This document shows positions 1 to 8,591 of a stretch of DNA of 32,920 nt, piece after piece. The notes beneath the pieces were generated by a model. That model had not been told where the DNA came from. It ran no database searches and was given only the letters and a program-made list of their open reading frames with translations. The stretch's first letter is position 1. The number at the start of each line of letters is the position of its first letter. The position numbers were made by a program, and so were the translations under genes. Source of the stretch: a virus; IMG/VR virus record IMGVR_UViG_3300009156_000064, positions 1-32,920 of that record; one strand, given 5' to 3'.

Positions 1-1
1 T

Positions 2-148
2 CGAGTCTGTTTGTTCGGTGTGTTTGTCGTGGCCTGGTTGGCTTACGCTGTAGGGTTACTGTACATGCAACGCGCGCGTAGTATGAATCATTTTAGTATG
101 GTGTCAAGGTGGGTAGCCACGGTCATTGAGGCGGATCTATCAAAATAG
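2..148 (+). CDS. Partial small membrane protein, C-terminal end only
   Basis: An open frame enters at the left edge and stops at TAG (146-148), giving 48 codons with no start in the window. It reads as one strongly hydrophobic segment (CLFGVFVVAWLAYAVGLLYM) followed by a basic, polar tail ending ADLSK, the pattern of a single-pass membrane protein. It runs tail-to-tail with the minus-strand gene at 123-443 and overlaps it by 26 bases. If the genome is circular, this would be the last gene of the rightward early operon that leaves the right edge. The fragment is short and could be a chance open frame, so the call is weak. Confidence 0.3.
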   Translation, partial: RVCLFGVFVVAWLAYAVGLLYMQRARSMNHFSMVSRWVATVIEADLSK

Positions 149-443
149 GAATAGAGCTTGTGTTGCCCTGCCGAACGCTTCGAATCATCCATACCTGTCG
201 CCGTTCAAGGCGCTCAATGTGATCCTCAAGTTTATCAATCCGCTCTTTCAGCTCCTTCATGGTCTCAGCGTCTCGATGCGGATCGAGATGTCGGGTTGTG
301 TCATTCATGTGCTGGCGTACCTCTGTCTGCGCGGCGACAAGGCCAGCGAGTTGAAAGCGAGCGACAGCTACGGTTGAAATGCAAATAACAGCGGTCGCAG
401 CGAGTGAGACAAGGGCAGCGTTCTCGCGAATCCAAGCAATCAT
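123..443 (-). CDS. Small membrane protein with N-terminal TM and coiled coil (i-spanin/holin-like)
   Basis: The 106-residue product has a hydrophobic segment at about residues 6-28 (ALVSLAATAVICISTVAVA). A charged heptad-rich stretch follows (about residues 60-85, KELKERIDKLEDHIERLERR). An N-terminal anchor plus a coiled coil is typical of inner-membrane spanins and some phage holin accessory proteins. ATG at 443 is preferred over the GTG three codons upstream because GGAGGTGG lies seven bases before it and covers the GTG. The gene lies just past the late-operon terminator, where lysis genes are common, but no endolysin is next to it inside the window. The lysis role is inferred from position and topology only. 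Confidence 0.55.
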   Translation of the reverse strand: MIAWIRENAALVSLAATAVICISTVAVARFQLAGLVAAQTEVRQHMNDTTRHLDPHRDAETMKELKERIDKLEDHIERLERRQVWMIRSVRQGNTSSIPILIDPPQ

Positions 444-544
444 GGTTACCACCTCCGCTAAATAATTGGCATGCTAGCGTTTGGGGTATTCTTCGATGTG
501 AGTCTACTACCGGATGCGGAGAAATTTCATCTCAAAATAAAGAA

Positions 545-578
545 ACGCCATTCCCCAGTGTTTACTGGGGAATGGCGT
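545..578. terminator. Strong bidirectional hairpin terminator at end of late operon
   Basis: Perfect 15-bp inverted repeat ACGCCATTCCCCAGT / ACTGGGGAATGGCGT around a four-base loop (GTTT). On the minus strand it is followed by TTCTTTATTT and on the plus strand by TCTTTCCC, so it can work as an intrinsic terminator in both directions, best leftward. It lies 46 bases beyond the stop of the 1128-residue ejection protein gene, the last gene of the structural operon. The rest of 453-623 holds no gene that I can support. Confidence 0.85.
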
Positions 579-623
579 CTTTCCCAACCGGAACGATGAG
601 CACTAATTCGATGCGGGCGAAGT

Positions 624-3600
624 TTACAGCGGAGGCCTTCGGGAAATCAACCGCTCGCGGATCGTTTTCTGTTTCGCCGATTTGCGAATCGAGTTTATCA
701 GCGCCTCAAACCGGAACTGCCCAGTACTGCGGTCGCGCGTGTTGACCGCATCGAGAATCCGCGAGTGCAAAACATCGAAAACGTCTCGCTTTTCAGTGTC
801 CGGCAGCTTCGCGTACCGGCGATCCGACATCAGGCTAACTCCGAATCGGCTGTACAGATTGGCGATCGCTTGCTGTCGGCCTTTGTATGCGGCGTCCGTC
901 TCATCGGGCTTGCGGCGCGGATCGGCAAGCCTGACCTGAAGGCGGGTCAGTTCAGTCAGAAGGCCTGGTCGCGCTTCGATCGCCGCATCAATCGGTTTCG
1001 GCTCGAAGTACTGAACGCCGAATCCCACGGCGCCGGGCGAGAGCATTAAGGGTCCGCCGAGGCCTTCGCGCTGATACGCTTCGATAAAGTCCTGCCACAT
1101 GATAGGGGTTAGCCGTTCGACCGCCGCGTCGGTCAGGTCGAACGGCTTGCCCTCGAATGTCTTTCGGTCAAAGAAGTCCACGAAGAACGACGGAACCGGG
1201 GCCGCTTTCGAGCGTAGGAATCGCGCGCCAACATCAAGCGCGTCTCTCGCTCCGGTCTGCGGCTTCTCGCCCTGCGACGCCCTGACGGCATCCTTGCCGA
1301 CGTTCCAAATCAATCGCATTACAGGTTGAAGGCCTGCCAGGCCGTCATAGTGATAATTGCCGAGGCTGAGGCGCAGGAAATCGGGCTTCTCGGGATTCGT
1401 TCCGACCTTGAAGCCTGCCGCCTTTGCGAGCAAAAGCGTTCCCCCGACCATGCCCGTGAACTGCGCCATCTCGGACATTTGTTTCTTGAGAACAACGCGC
1501 CCCTCAGCCGTTGTGGCGTTCTTGAGGTACGTGCGCGGATTCAACACCTGAATCCTCGAAGCCAGCAAGCGTGGCGAGAAAACGAAGAAGTTCAAGGCGT
1601 CCATCGCCCTGTCGAGCTTCGGGCCAAAACTGCCGCGCCCCGTGGCGATGTTGATCCAGTCCGCCGCCGCCTTGTACGCGCGTTCCGTCTGAGTCGCCGT
1701 GAAGCCCTGGGCGTCTATCGCCTGCTTATACTGCTTAAAAGTATTGAGCCGAATGTTATCCAGATAGGCGGTGTAGGCCTGCTGGCTTTCCCTGACGATA
1801 GGGATTCGATCCGCCGTGCGCGATACGAACTCTTCTTCAGCCTTTCGGAGCGGTCCGCGTGACTGCGTTCCCAGATGGAGACCCGCGCCCTGTCCCGCCT
1901 GGGCGTCGGGATCGCTCGCGATGGCGTCAATCATCCGCTGAAAGCGCTCCGTCTTCGGCTGGAACTGAGCCTTGATTCCACCTTTGATAGATGTCGGCCT
2001 GTCGGGCACCAGCGCCCGGAACATTTCGACGGATGAGCGGAGCGCCTTACCCCACCGCGACGGCGGAAGGGTGAGAATCGCGCCCTGCCTGAACGGGGCC
2101 GAAATGTCGCTGCTGGACAGCAGCGCGCGCGGGATATTGTAAACGTCGGCGGCGATGCTGAAAGCCTTTTTGAGCCTGCTTTTCTGCGCCACGTCCAAGA
2201 GCGGGAGCTGTTCGGCGCGCGCCATTGATTCGACCTGCAGCGGGTCCATATTCCGCGCCACGCCGGAGGCTTCAGCCTGTCTCAGTTGACGGCCTATCTC
2301 GACCTCCATTGGCGCAACCTCGCCCGCTCGAGGCCCGACCGTGGCGCTGATCTCGGCGGTTTGCGTCGGCGTCTCGAACGATCTCACCGGAATGTCGTCC
2401 GTGACGCCCTGAAGTTTCAGAAGGGCGATTCGATGATTCCCGTCATCCTCCACGATGAATTTACCGGGCCGTTGCGGATCGGGAACAACGGTCATCGGCT
2501 CGACCTGTTGGCGCAAGGGAACCCCTTTAGTCTCAGGCTTTACACCGCCCTTGAGGGATTCTTGAGCCTGGAAAATCCTGCCCTTTGAAAGCGTCTCGCG
2601 GCCAAGCGAAATATCATCCACGGAAATGCGCCGAGTGACCGGAACGGCGTCCACGGGCCTGACCGGAACCGGAACCGTTTCAAGGCCCAGATCGGCGCTC
2701 GAGACTATCGCTGGATCGTCAGCGCTTTGGCCCACGGCAGCCGCGATCCTGCTCTCTTGCACTATGTCCCGTGAGCCAAAAAACGCCTTTAGTTGACGCA
2801 GGTTAGCGTCAAGCTGGGCGCTCGGCTCGTCAATCGGAATATCGGAGATGTTGCGCGCTGTCGGCTCGCCTTCGACCAGTATTTTATTGACAGGCGAGAA
2901 GGTTCGCTCCGGTAAGACTTCGGCCAGGGCCGCGTTTTCTTCCTTGGTTAGGGCGCTAACTCGTTGGTAATCCTCGCGCATTGATTGTCGCTCGACCGGC
3001 GTGATCGATCGCTTTGGCTGGCCCGGCGCTGAGACGGTTTTATTAAAGCGCCGGTTGGCATTGGCGATCATCTCCGCGATTTCGTCTACGCTGTCGGTCC
3101 CGAGTTTCCGGATGGCCGAATTCAGCGCAGCGGCCTCCTGTTGCGCAGGATTGAGCGGAACGTCCGGCGAGGTAGCAGGGAAGGGGGCGCGGGTTTGAGC
3201 CGCAGGAAGGGCCGTTTCCGGCGAAATGGCGGGTATCTCAGGAATAACTCCGGGCGCTACCGGCTCAATGGATACCGGCGCGGGCGGAATCGCTTCGACT
3301 GCGACCCTGCCGACCTTAATTCTGCGGACAATTGGCGCGATAGCTTTTCCAAGTGGAAGCGGCGTAGCGGCGAGCGCTACGTTCGGGACCAGCATTTCCG
3401 GCGCGTTCATCGATTGAATGCCCGCCATTGTTGCCATTGCCGGGACGCTTCCGCCTGTCGCCGCGCCAGCGACGATGGAGGGTATCGCCGTCACTACGCC
3501 TTCGGTCGTCCGGCGCGTGATCTTGCCGGCAAGGGATGGATCCCGCCCGGCCATCTCGTCAAGTCTAGCCCTTTCGGCTCTAGCTTCACGGGAAAAGAGC

Positions 3601-4010
3601 GTGGGATCGGCGTCCATTCTGGCCTCGCGCGCTGCGGTAATCTCGCCTACGCGCGGCGCCTGGGCGGTCTGTTCAGAGAGAAACGCCTGTCCGGCCATCT
3701 CGGGCCTTGCGCTGAGGCCTGAGATAAACGGAGCGGCGCCGCGTCCAGCCTGTTCGATCAATTGGCCGATAGGGGCGAAGTCTCCACGGGACGCCGCGCC
3801 CAAGGCCTCTTCCATTACCCGGCCAGCGTCCGCCGCGCTCAGCAAGGCCCGCTGTCCGCCGATCTTCAGGTTTTCAAGGAATCCAGGGGTAGGAGCGGGC
3901 ACGGCTGGTTCCGGCGCCGGAACTGGCGTTTTCAGGAATTCATCAACCGAGACGGACTTCGGCTTGGGGACCGGGCGTTTAAGGAATTTTGCGATTGCAT
4001 CATCGGCCAT
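624..4010 (-). CDS. Giant internal virion/ejection protein with embedded ParB-like domain
   Basis: This 1128-residue protein is the largest in the window and the last of the late operon. The N-terminus carries a repeated FLK(R/T)PVP motif (residues 9-15 and 25-31), then a long Ala/Pro-rich low-complexity region to about 290. Residues ~460-545 look like a ParB/sulfiredoxin-fold domain: PLRQQVEP, then a beta strand, then DGNHR (523-527) and a DDIPVR strand. Residues ~610-1010 resemble the C-terminal regions of phage large polyvalent/DNA-ejection proteins (a helix-rich, partly hydrophobic part with FTGMVGGTLLLAKAAGF at 851-867). Size, operon position and lack of a tape measure fit a protein packaged in the head and ejected with DNA. 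The family match is by eye; enzymatic activity of the ParB-like part is unproven. Confidence 0.6.
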   Translation of the reverse strand: MADDAIAKFLKRPVPKPKSVSVDEFLKTPVPAPEPAVPAPTPGFLENLKIGGQRALLSAADAGRVMEEALGAASRGDFAPIGQLIEQAGRGAAPFISGLSARPEMAGQAFLSEQTAQAPRVGEITAAREARMDADPTLFSREARAERARLDEMAGRDPSLAGKITRRTTEGVVTAIPSIVAGAATGGSVPAMATMAGIQSMNAPEMLVPNVALAATPLPLGKAIAPIVRRIKVGRVAVEAIPPAPVSIEPVAPGVIPEIPAISPETALPAAQTRAPFPATSPDVPLNPAQQEAAALNSAIRKLGTDSVDEIAEMIANANRRFNKTVSAPGQPKRSITPVERQSMREDYQRVSALTKEENAALAEVLPERTFSPVNKILVEGEPTARNISDIPIDEPSAQLDANLRQLKAFFGSRDIVQESRIAAAVGQSADDPAIVSSADLGLETVPVPVRPVDAVPVTRRISVDDISLGRETLSKGRIFQAQESLKGGVKPETKGVPLRQQVEPMTVVPDPQRPGKFIVEDDGNHRIALLKLQGVTDDIPVRSFETPTQTAEISATVGPRAGEVAPMEVEIGRQLRQAEASGVARNMDPLQVESMARAEQLPLLDVAQKSRLKKAFSIAADVYNIPRALLSSSDISAPFRQGAILTLPPSRWGKALRSSVEMFRALVPDRPTSIKGGIKAQFQPKTERFQRMIDAIASDPDAQAGQGAGLHLGTQSRGPLRKAEEEFVSRTADRIPIVRESQQAYTAYLDNIRLNTFKQYKQAIDAQGFTATQTERAYKAAADWINIATGRGSFGPKLDRAMDALNFFVFSPRLLASRIQVLNPRTYLKNATTAEGRVVLKKQMSEMAQFTGMVGGTLLLAKAAGFKVGTNPEKPDFLRLSLGNYHYDGLAGLQPVMRLIWNVGKDAVRASQGEKPQTGARDALDVGARFLRSKAAPVPSFFVDFFDRKTFEGKPFDLTDAAVERLTPIMWQDFIEAYQREGLGGPLMLSPGAVGFGVQYFEPKPIDAAIEARPGLLTELTRLQVRLADPRRKPDETDAAYKGRQQAIANLYSRFGVSLMSDRRYAKLPDTEKRDVFDVLHSRILDAVNTRDRSTGQFRFEALINSIRKSAKQKTIRERLISRRPPL

Positions 4011-4012
4011 AA

Positions 4013-5188
4013 CTATTGCACGACGCCGCCCCGCGCCCGTATGTCGGCTTCAACGGCGGCTGGATCGCGTTTCGTCTTCTTGGCGTGCGCCTCTACCTGG
4101 GCGCGCGTGAATACAGTCCCGGCTGGCGGCTGCGGGGCGGCGAGCGCTGAAGGTGGAACGAATGGGCCTTGTGGCCCGCCAGGCGCGCCGGGCATCGGTC
4201 GGGGCGTTACGCTTCCGCCATCAACGAAGACGCCGCGCGGCCCCTGATCTACATTCCCGGCGTTGATCGCTGCGCTTACCTGTTGATTGAAAGGAACCAC
4301 GGATGTCGAGCCGTCAGGGTTTACGATCTCGACCATTACCTTACCGCTTCCGCCGCCCGACCCGGTTCCGCCTGCGGCTGGCCTGTACTTCTCGATTCGG
4401 CCATAGCGCTTGGCGTCCGCCGCGCTGAGGGCCGTCCCTTCTATTTCGTGTTGGGCGAATCGCAGCGCTTCCTGTCGCGAGACTTTAAAATCGTCCGTAA
4501 AAGTATTCGCCAGCGTGGTAACTGCCGCTTTGCGGTCCTTGGCGTCCTTGCGCGCCTGTTCCTGCCGCTCGAATTCGGCCTTACGGGCGTCTCGCTCAAG
4601 GTCGAAAGCGGCGCGCATCTGGGCGATGGCTTCAGCGCTCTTGAGTCCCGCGCGCTTCAGCGACTCCTCGAAGTCCCGGTCAGCTTGCTTGTCCAATAGC
4701 TGTTGAGTTCGTTGCGCCCGGCGATCCTCGGCTGACAGTACAGCCTGTTCGCCGGCGAATTCGAGATCCTGCTTTCGCGCATCGAAGCGCTCCTTTCTCG
4801 CCCGGTACTCACGCTGTGGAGCTTCGCGCTGTTCGGCGAGCTGCGCGAGAAATTGCGGCCCTTGTCCTTGGACGCCCGCGCCGAATCCTTGGAGCGCGCG
4901 AGCGATCCGAATAATCAGGCTCGTCGGCTCGACTGTGGGCGCAGCCGGCTCAGGTCCGGCCATCCCGGCGAAGCGTGATCGGATCGCTTCAGCGTCTACA
5001 GGTCCGGGCAGTGGCGCTGGAACGGGCTGCGGTTGAAGCGCCGCGAGCGCCGCCGTGGTGTCCATTTCGAGCGGTCCGATTCCGCCCGTGGGCGCGAGCG
5101 GTACGGGCGCCACGGGGCTGGGGCTTCGCCCTTGGAGTAGCGCCAAAATCGCCTGTTGTACGCCCGTTGTAGCTGGTCCAAATTCCAT
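4013..5188 (-). CDS. Putative internal virion protein, coiled-coil
   Basis: I do not recognise a named family for this 391-residue protein. The N-terminal ~100 residues are Pro/Ala/Gly-rich. Residues ~115-240 form a long, highly charged helical stretch (REYRARKERFDARKQDLEF, later DLERDARKAEFERQEQARKDAKDRK) typical of coiled coils. A Gly/Ser linker follows near 275-285, and a short C-terminal helical motif ends FTRAQVEAHAKKTKRDP then VEADIRARGG. The ATG at 5188 has AGGGGTG four bases upstream. The gene sits between two other probable internal proteins, two bases before the 1128-residue gene, so a role in the ejected core is likely from context. It could also be a tail or assembly chaperone. 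Confidence 0.5.
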   Translation of the reverse strand: MEFGPATTGVQQAILALLQGRSPSPVAPVPLAPTGGIGPLEMDTTAALAALQPQPVPAPLPGPVDAEAIRSRFAGMAGPEPAAPTVEPTSLIIRIARALQGFGAGVQGQGPQFLAQLAEQREAPQREYRARKERFDARKQDLEFAGEQAVLSAEDRRAQRTQQLLDKQADRDFEESLKRAGLKSAEAIAQMRAAFDLERDARKAEFERQEQARKDAKDRKAAVTTLANTFTDDFKVSRQEALRFAQHEIEGTALSAADAKRYGRIEKYRPAAGGTGSGGGSGKVMVEIVNPDGSTSVVPFNQQVSAAINAGNVDQGPRGVFVDGGSVTPRPMPGAPGGPQGPFVPPSALAAPQPPAGTVFTRAQVEAHAKKTKRDPAAVEADIRARGGVVQ

Positions 5189-5191
5189 AGA

Positions 5192-6154
5192 TCACCCCTT
5201 AAAACCGGCAATGCCCGTGCCGATTCCTTGCGCAGCCTGTCCGAGAGTTTGAATCGTCGCGAGTATCTTCGGCAAGAGCGCGCGAGATTCGGCAAGTTTT
5301 CGATCCGTCTCTTGCTGGCCTAGCTCGAAGTCCAGTCCGGTCGCGCGTGATCGCTCGGCCAGGTCCGCGAAGCCTAAATTGAGATTCCCACCCGCGATAT
5401 CGCGCTGCGTTTGCTGGCCGGTCAGGTTTTGAATCAAGCCGCTCTGAACGTCCGCGCCAGCAAGTAGGCCTTGCAAGGCCGTTGCTAGATTTGCCCGCTG
5501 AGTGTCCGTGATGAACTGACGGGCGCCAAGCTCGCGCCCTGCGCCTTCGGCTAAGGCCTGCGATGTAACCCGGCCCTGATTCTCTAAAAGCTGGCCTACG
5601 GCGTTCGTGGCAATCGAGCTTTGCTGTACGCGATTGCCGAACAGTGCGGCGAGCTGGCGAGCCTGGTCCTGCTGGAATTGTTGAGTTAGTTGCGTGAGCG
5701 TATTTTGCGTGATCTGGTCAAGCGCGGCCTTTGTCTGCGGGTCCAGCTGCGCCAGTACGGCGGGTTCCTGCAATCTCGCGGCAAGGTTTCTGACGGCTTC
5801 GATGTCGGACTGTATGCCCTGCGCGCCGGTCAGTTGGCCTAAAAGGTCTTGCTGGCCCTGTCCGGCTGGGAGAATCGGCGGTCGGTCGGTTTGCTCGCGG
5901 ACGCGTCCGGCGTTCGGATCTCTACCATCGAGCGAGCGCGTGGCACTGTGGCGATAGCCCTCGGCGTCAATCCACTCGGCGCGGTCCGGCCCTTGGAAGA
6001 TGATTTGCGAACCGGGCGGAATCGGAAACGGGCCAAAAACGGAATCAGCCACGCGGCCGAGGATTTCAGGCGTTAGATTAGCGCCCGCTCCCTTGCCCGA
6101 TCCGACCACGGATTGAAGCGCCTGTTGAAACGGCGAGAGATTGGAAACGGCCAT
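5192..6154 (-). CDS. Putative internal virion protein, Gln-rich helical
   Basis: The 320-residue product has no family that I can name. The N-terminal third carries a short beta-like segment (GSQIIFQGPDRAEWIDAEGYRH). From residue ~105 onward it is almost all helical and rich in Gln, Ala and Leu (LTQLTQQFQQDQARQLAALF), ending in a Gly-rich weakly hydrophobic tail (AAQGIGTGIAGF). Such proteins are common as ejected core proteins of podoviruses. AAGGAG lies five bases before the ATG. It is the first of three consecutive genes (this, the 391- and the 1128-residue proteins) that I read as an ejection-protein set comparable in position to P22 gp7/gp20/gp16; that comparison is by order, not sequence. 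Confidence 0.5.
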   Translation of the reverse strand: MAVSNLSPFQQALQSVVGSGKGAGANLTPEILGRVADSVFGPFPIPPGSQIIFQGPDRAEWIDAEGYRHSATRSLDGRDPNAGRVREQTDRPPILPAGQGQQDLLGQLTGAQGIQSDIEAVRNLAARLQEPAVLAQLDPQTKAALDQITQNTLTQLTQQFQQDQARQLAALFGNRVQQSSIATNAVGQLLENQGRVTSQALAEGAGRELGARQFITDTQRANLATALQGLLAGADVQSGLIQNLTGQQTQRDIAGGNLNLGFADLAERSRATGLDFELGQQETDRKLAESRALLPKILATIQTLGQAAQGIGTGIAGFKG

Positions 6155-6164
6155 CTAGTCTCCT

Positions 6165-6800
6165 TTAGCGATCCTGAGTGATCGAGAGATAGTCAGCATA
6201 AAGCGTCGGCTGTGAATAGAGTCCGCCGCTGAGCGGCCTATTCCAGACCTGGAATTCGGCGCACAGTCCGTCCGGTATGAATTCGTGGCCGATAACGGCC
6301 CTCGGTTCGACCTCGCCGCTGATGAAGACCTTGGCGATGTCCGGATCGGCTTCGATCCTAACCGTAAAGTACGCGCCAGGATCATGTTTGAAGCCTATAG
6401 GGATAGTCAGGTTTGCGCCTTCGTTTATCCCCTGGAAAAACCACCCCTCTTGCGTATGGGGGTGGTCATAAACAAGGGCCAAAACGTTGTGGGGATCGTT
6501 CAGACCTGTCAGCCCGACCGTCGCCTGAATGTCCGTATTGCGATTCAGGAAGACGCGAGCTTGATAAACGAGATTCTTTCTCGCGCTGAAATTGAGGGCG
6601 TTGTGAAGACTATTCCCAGGTTCCTCGCCGAGCCTTACGCGCGCCGTCCCGGCCGCGGCGGATGTCGCGTAGAGCGCAAGGACCCCGTTCGGGCCGTCCG
6701 ATATTTTCACATCGCCGGTTCCAGCCAGCGAGATCGCATAGATCGGGTTGATCCGGATGCCTAGAAAGTCATCAAACCACGTTACTTTCGGTTCGCTCAT
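6165..6800 (-). CDS. Concanavalin-A-like (lectin/glucanase fold) tail protein
   Basis: The 211-residue product begins EPKVTWFDDFLG and continues as alternating short beta strands with Gly turns (FFQGINEGANLTIPIG, YFTVRIEADPDIAKVFISGE), ending QPTLYADYLSITQ. This is the pattern of phage beta-sandwich proteins of the concanavalin A-like superfamily, often carbohydrate-binding spikes or appendages. ATG 6800 is one base after the stop of the upstream fibre gene; the GTG nine bases upstream leaves no room for the AAGGG site, so ATG is preferred. It lies next to two fibre genes, which supports a surface, receptor-binding job. The fold is inferred from pattern only. Confidence 0.6.
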   Translation of the reverse strand: MSEPKVTWFDDFLGIRINPIYAISLAGTGDVKISDGPNGVLALYATSAAAGTARVRLGEEPGNSLHNALNFSARKNLVYQARVFLNRNTDIQATVGLTGLNDPHNVLALVYDHPHTQEGWFFQGINEGANLTIPIGFKHDPGAYFTVRIEADPDIAKVFISGEVEPRAVIGHEFIPDGLCAEFQVWNRPLSGGLYSQPTLYADYLSITQDR

Positions 6801-6801
6801 A

Positions 6802-7704
6802 TTAAACACTGCCCTTAACGACTATAAAGCCGCGTTGCTGTATATCGTTCGCGTTTGCCGTCCCGTTCAGCCCTGTACTTTTCAGTATGTTGCTATTTGA
6901 GAACGTCGGCGCGGTCGCGCTCGTCGCCGCCGCCGCGAGCAAGGCGCTCGTCGAGTTTACCATTATAAAAGTGAGCAAGGACGTGGCGCCGGTTCGCATC
7001 AGGAAGAATAAGACCATGTGATCGACGCCATTTAGGCCGAGGGCGGTCGTGTCGTAAATCACGTTCCCGCCGAAATAGAGCCTATAACGCTTCGTGTTCG
7101 CGTTTGCCGCATAGGCTATCTCAGCGAAGCCGATCATAAAATCGCCGTTCGCTGCGAACGTATTGGCCGCGACGGTCTTACTTGAAAGGTCCGTTTCAAG
7201 CGTATTCGCTATCGTGGCGCGCGTTGTCGGATCGACGAAGTATGTCCCGAAATTGCTTATCTGGTCAGTCGAGGGCGTTGCCCCGATTCCCGCAGGGAGA
7301 AGGAATCGGCCGAGAGCCGACAGCGAAGCCCTGTCGGCTCCGTTATTCTGCCAGCGTTCGATTAGTCCGGCCCCGATCTGGTTGACGTTGAGCGCGGGAT
7401 TTGTCCCGTCGTTGAAGCTGGTATTGATCTGTCCGGTAGACGTCATGCCGACCGAGGTTACAAGGCCGGCGTTCGTGATGTTCGCCTTTTCCGATCCGTT
7501 TTGTAGCCAGCTCTGAATCTTGCCCGCGCCAAGCTGGTCCACGCGCAAAACAGGGTCGGTCGCGTGACTATACTTAATCAAGGCGTCCTTATTCGTCGAA
7601 ACCCCGCTCAGTATATTCACAAGCTGGTTAAACTCATCGTCAACTTCCTGTGAGACGATGAGCGTATTCGGAATGAAATCGGTTATGCGCGTCAGTACAG
7701 CCAT
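6802..7704 (-). CDS. Tail fibre/appendage protein A (300 aa)
   Basis: The N-terminus (TDFIPNTLIVSQEVDDEFNQ) matches the start of the next gene's product and a common phage fibre anchor motif. Two internal repeats of about 38 residues follow, both with the scheme D-P-L-V-(D/N)-Q-(L/I)-G-A-G-(K/L)-I then QNG or NNG (about 50-85 and 100-137), a repeat typical of trimeric fibre shafts. The C-terminal half is a beta-rich, Ala/Thr/Asn-rich head (about 150-300) and probably binds the receptor. The gene is two to nine bases from its neighbours in the late operon. Its head domain is unlike that of its paralogue, as expected for host-range proteins. Confidence 0.7.
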   Translation of the reverse strand: MAVLTRITDFIPNTLIVSQEVDDEFNQLVNILSGVSTNKDALIKYSHATDPVLRVDQLGAGKIQSWLQNGSEKANITNAGLVTSVGMTSTGQINTSFNDGTNPALNVNQIGAGLIERWQNNGADRASLSALGRFLLPAGIGATPSTDQISNFGTYFVDPTTRATIANTLETDLSSKTVAANTFAANGDFMIGFAEIAYAANANTKRYRLYFGGNVIYDTTALGLNGVDHMVLFFLMRTGATSLLTFIMVNSTSALLAAAATSATAPTFSNSNILKSTGLNGTANANDIQQRGFIVVKGSV

Positions 7705-7712
7705 TTATTAGC

Positions 7713-8591
7713 CTATGGGGACTTGATGTTTTGATAGCCCTCGACGTTGATTGTGACGTTCCGCTCCGTGACGGTTCCGCTTCTCGCGCTGATTACGACG
7801 GTCATCGAGCTGCCGTCCGATATAGCCTGATCGGCAAAGTCCTCAGCGTAGAAAGTGAAGGCCGTGTTATTCGTGTCGGTGAAGGCCACGCCACTACCGA
7901 CGCCTGCGCCGTTTATAAAGACTCGGAAGGTCACGCTTCCGCCCGCCGTGTGCGAGCCTGACGCAAACAGGATATGGACGCGAGTAATAAATCCGCTTGC
8001 TATATTCGGAATCCTGACGAACGCGAGGGCACTCTGGTCAGTCAGCGGGAACGTCGAAGGGTCATCAATCTTGAAGGCCGCGACGAAATACGCCCGCTTG
8101 TTATCAACGTAGAGCTTATTCGCGGCGTCTTCGTTCGCGACCGGGAGCCCCGCTTGAATCTTGACGACGCCGGACCCCTTCGGAACAAGCGCGATCCCGA
8201 TATTCGTATCGCCGCCTGTCGCCTGTAACTGCGGCGCGTTGCCGAGGGCGGCATTTTTCATCGTGAACTCGTTAATCGCTGCGGCGGTCAGGCTGAATAG
8301 TAACTGCTCGTTATCGTTCGTGTCGTAGATTCCAGGGGTTCGGATCGAGCCGTCATTGCGAATGCGGAACTTTTCGACGCCGGCCTGAAAGCCTTTCAGG
8401 ATCGGCCCGGTTGAAAGCTGGTTCAGCTCAAGCGGCGGATCGCCCGTATCGCTGACCTTCATTACGCCCTTGACAGCCGTGCTGGTCCCGTTGAGCAGAT
8501 TGACGAGCTGATTAAACTCGGCGTCTACCTCGGCCGACAGGATCGGCGTTGCGGGAACGAAATCCGTCACTCTTGCTAAAGCGCTGGCCAT
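7713..8591 (-). CDS. Tail fibre/appendage protein B (292 aa)
   Basis: Paralogue of the preceding fibre in its first ~80 residues: TDFVPATPILSAEVDAEFNQ, then LVNLLNGTST, and one copy of the shaft repeat (DPPLELNQLSTGPILKGFQ, AGVEKFRIRNDG). A second shaft motif ends with PVANEDAANKLYVDNK (about 165-185), a sequence frequent just before the head domain of phage fibres. The C-terminal ~100 residues are a beta-rich head (VTFRVFINGAGVGSG, TMTVVISARSG type strands). The ATG directly follows the TAA of the nozzle gene, so the two are probably translationally coupled. Having two fibres with shared anchors suggests that both attach to the same tail component. Confidence 0.72.
   Translation of the reverse strand: MASALARVTDFVPATPILSAEVDAEFNQLVNLLNGTSTAVKGVMKVSDTGDPPLELNQLSTGPILKGFQAGVEKFRIRNDGSIRTPGIYDTNDNEQLLFSLTAAAINEFTMKNAALGNAPQLQATGGDTNIGIALVPKGSGVVKIQAGLPVANEDAANKLYVDNKRAYFVAAFKIDDPSTFPLTDQSALAFVRIPNIASGFITRVHILFASGSHTAGGSVTFRVFINGAGVGSGVAFTDTNNTAFTFYAEDFADQAISDGSSMTVVISARSGTVTERNVTINVEGYQNIKSP

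Noticed and set aside
1326-1862. 178-codon plus-strand ORF opposite the giant protein (and similar long antisense ORFs)
   Set aside because: Antisense shadows of high-GC coding sequence; Arg-rich with no ribosome sites or motifs.
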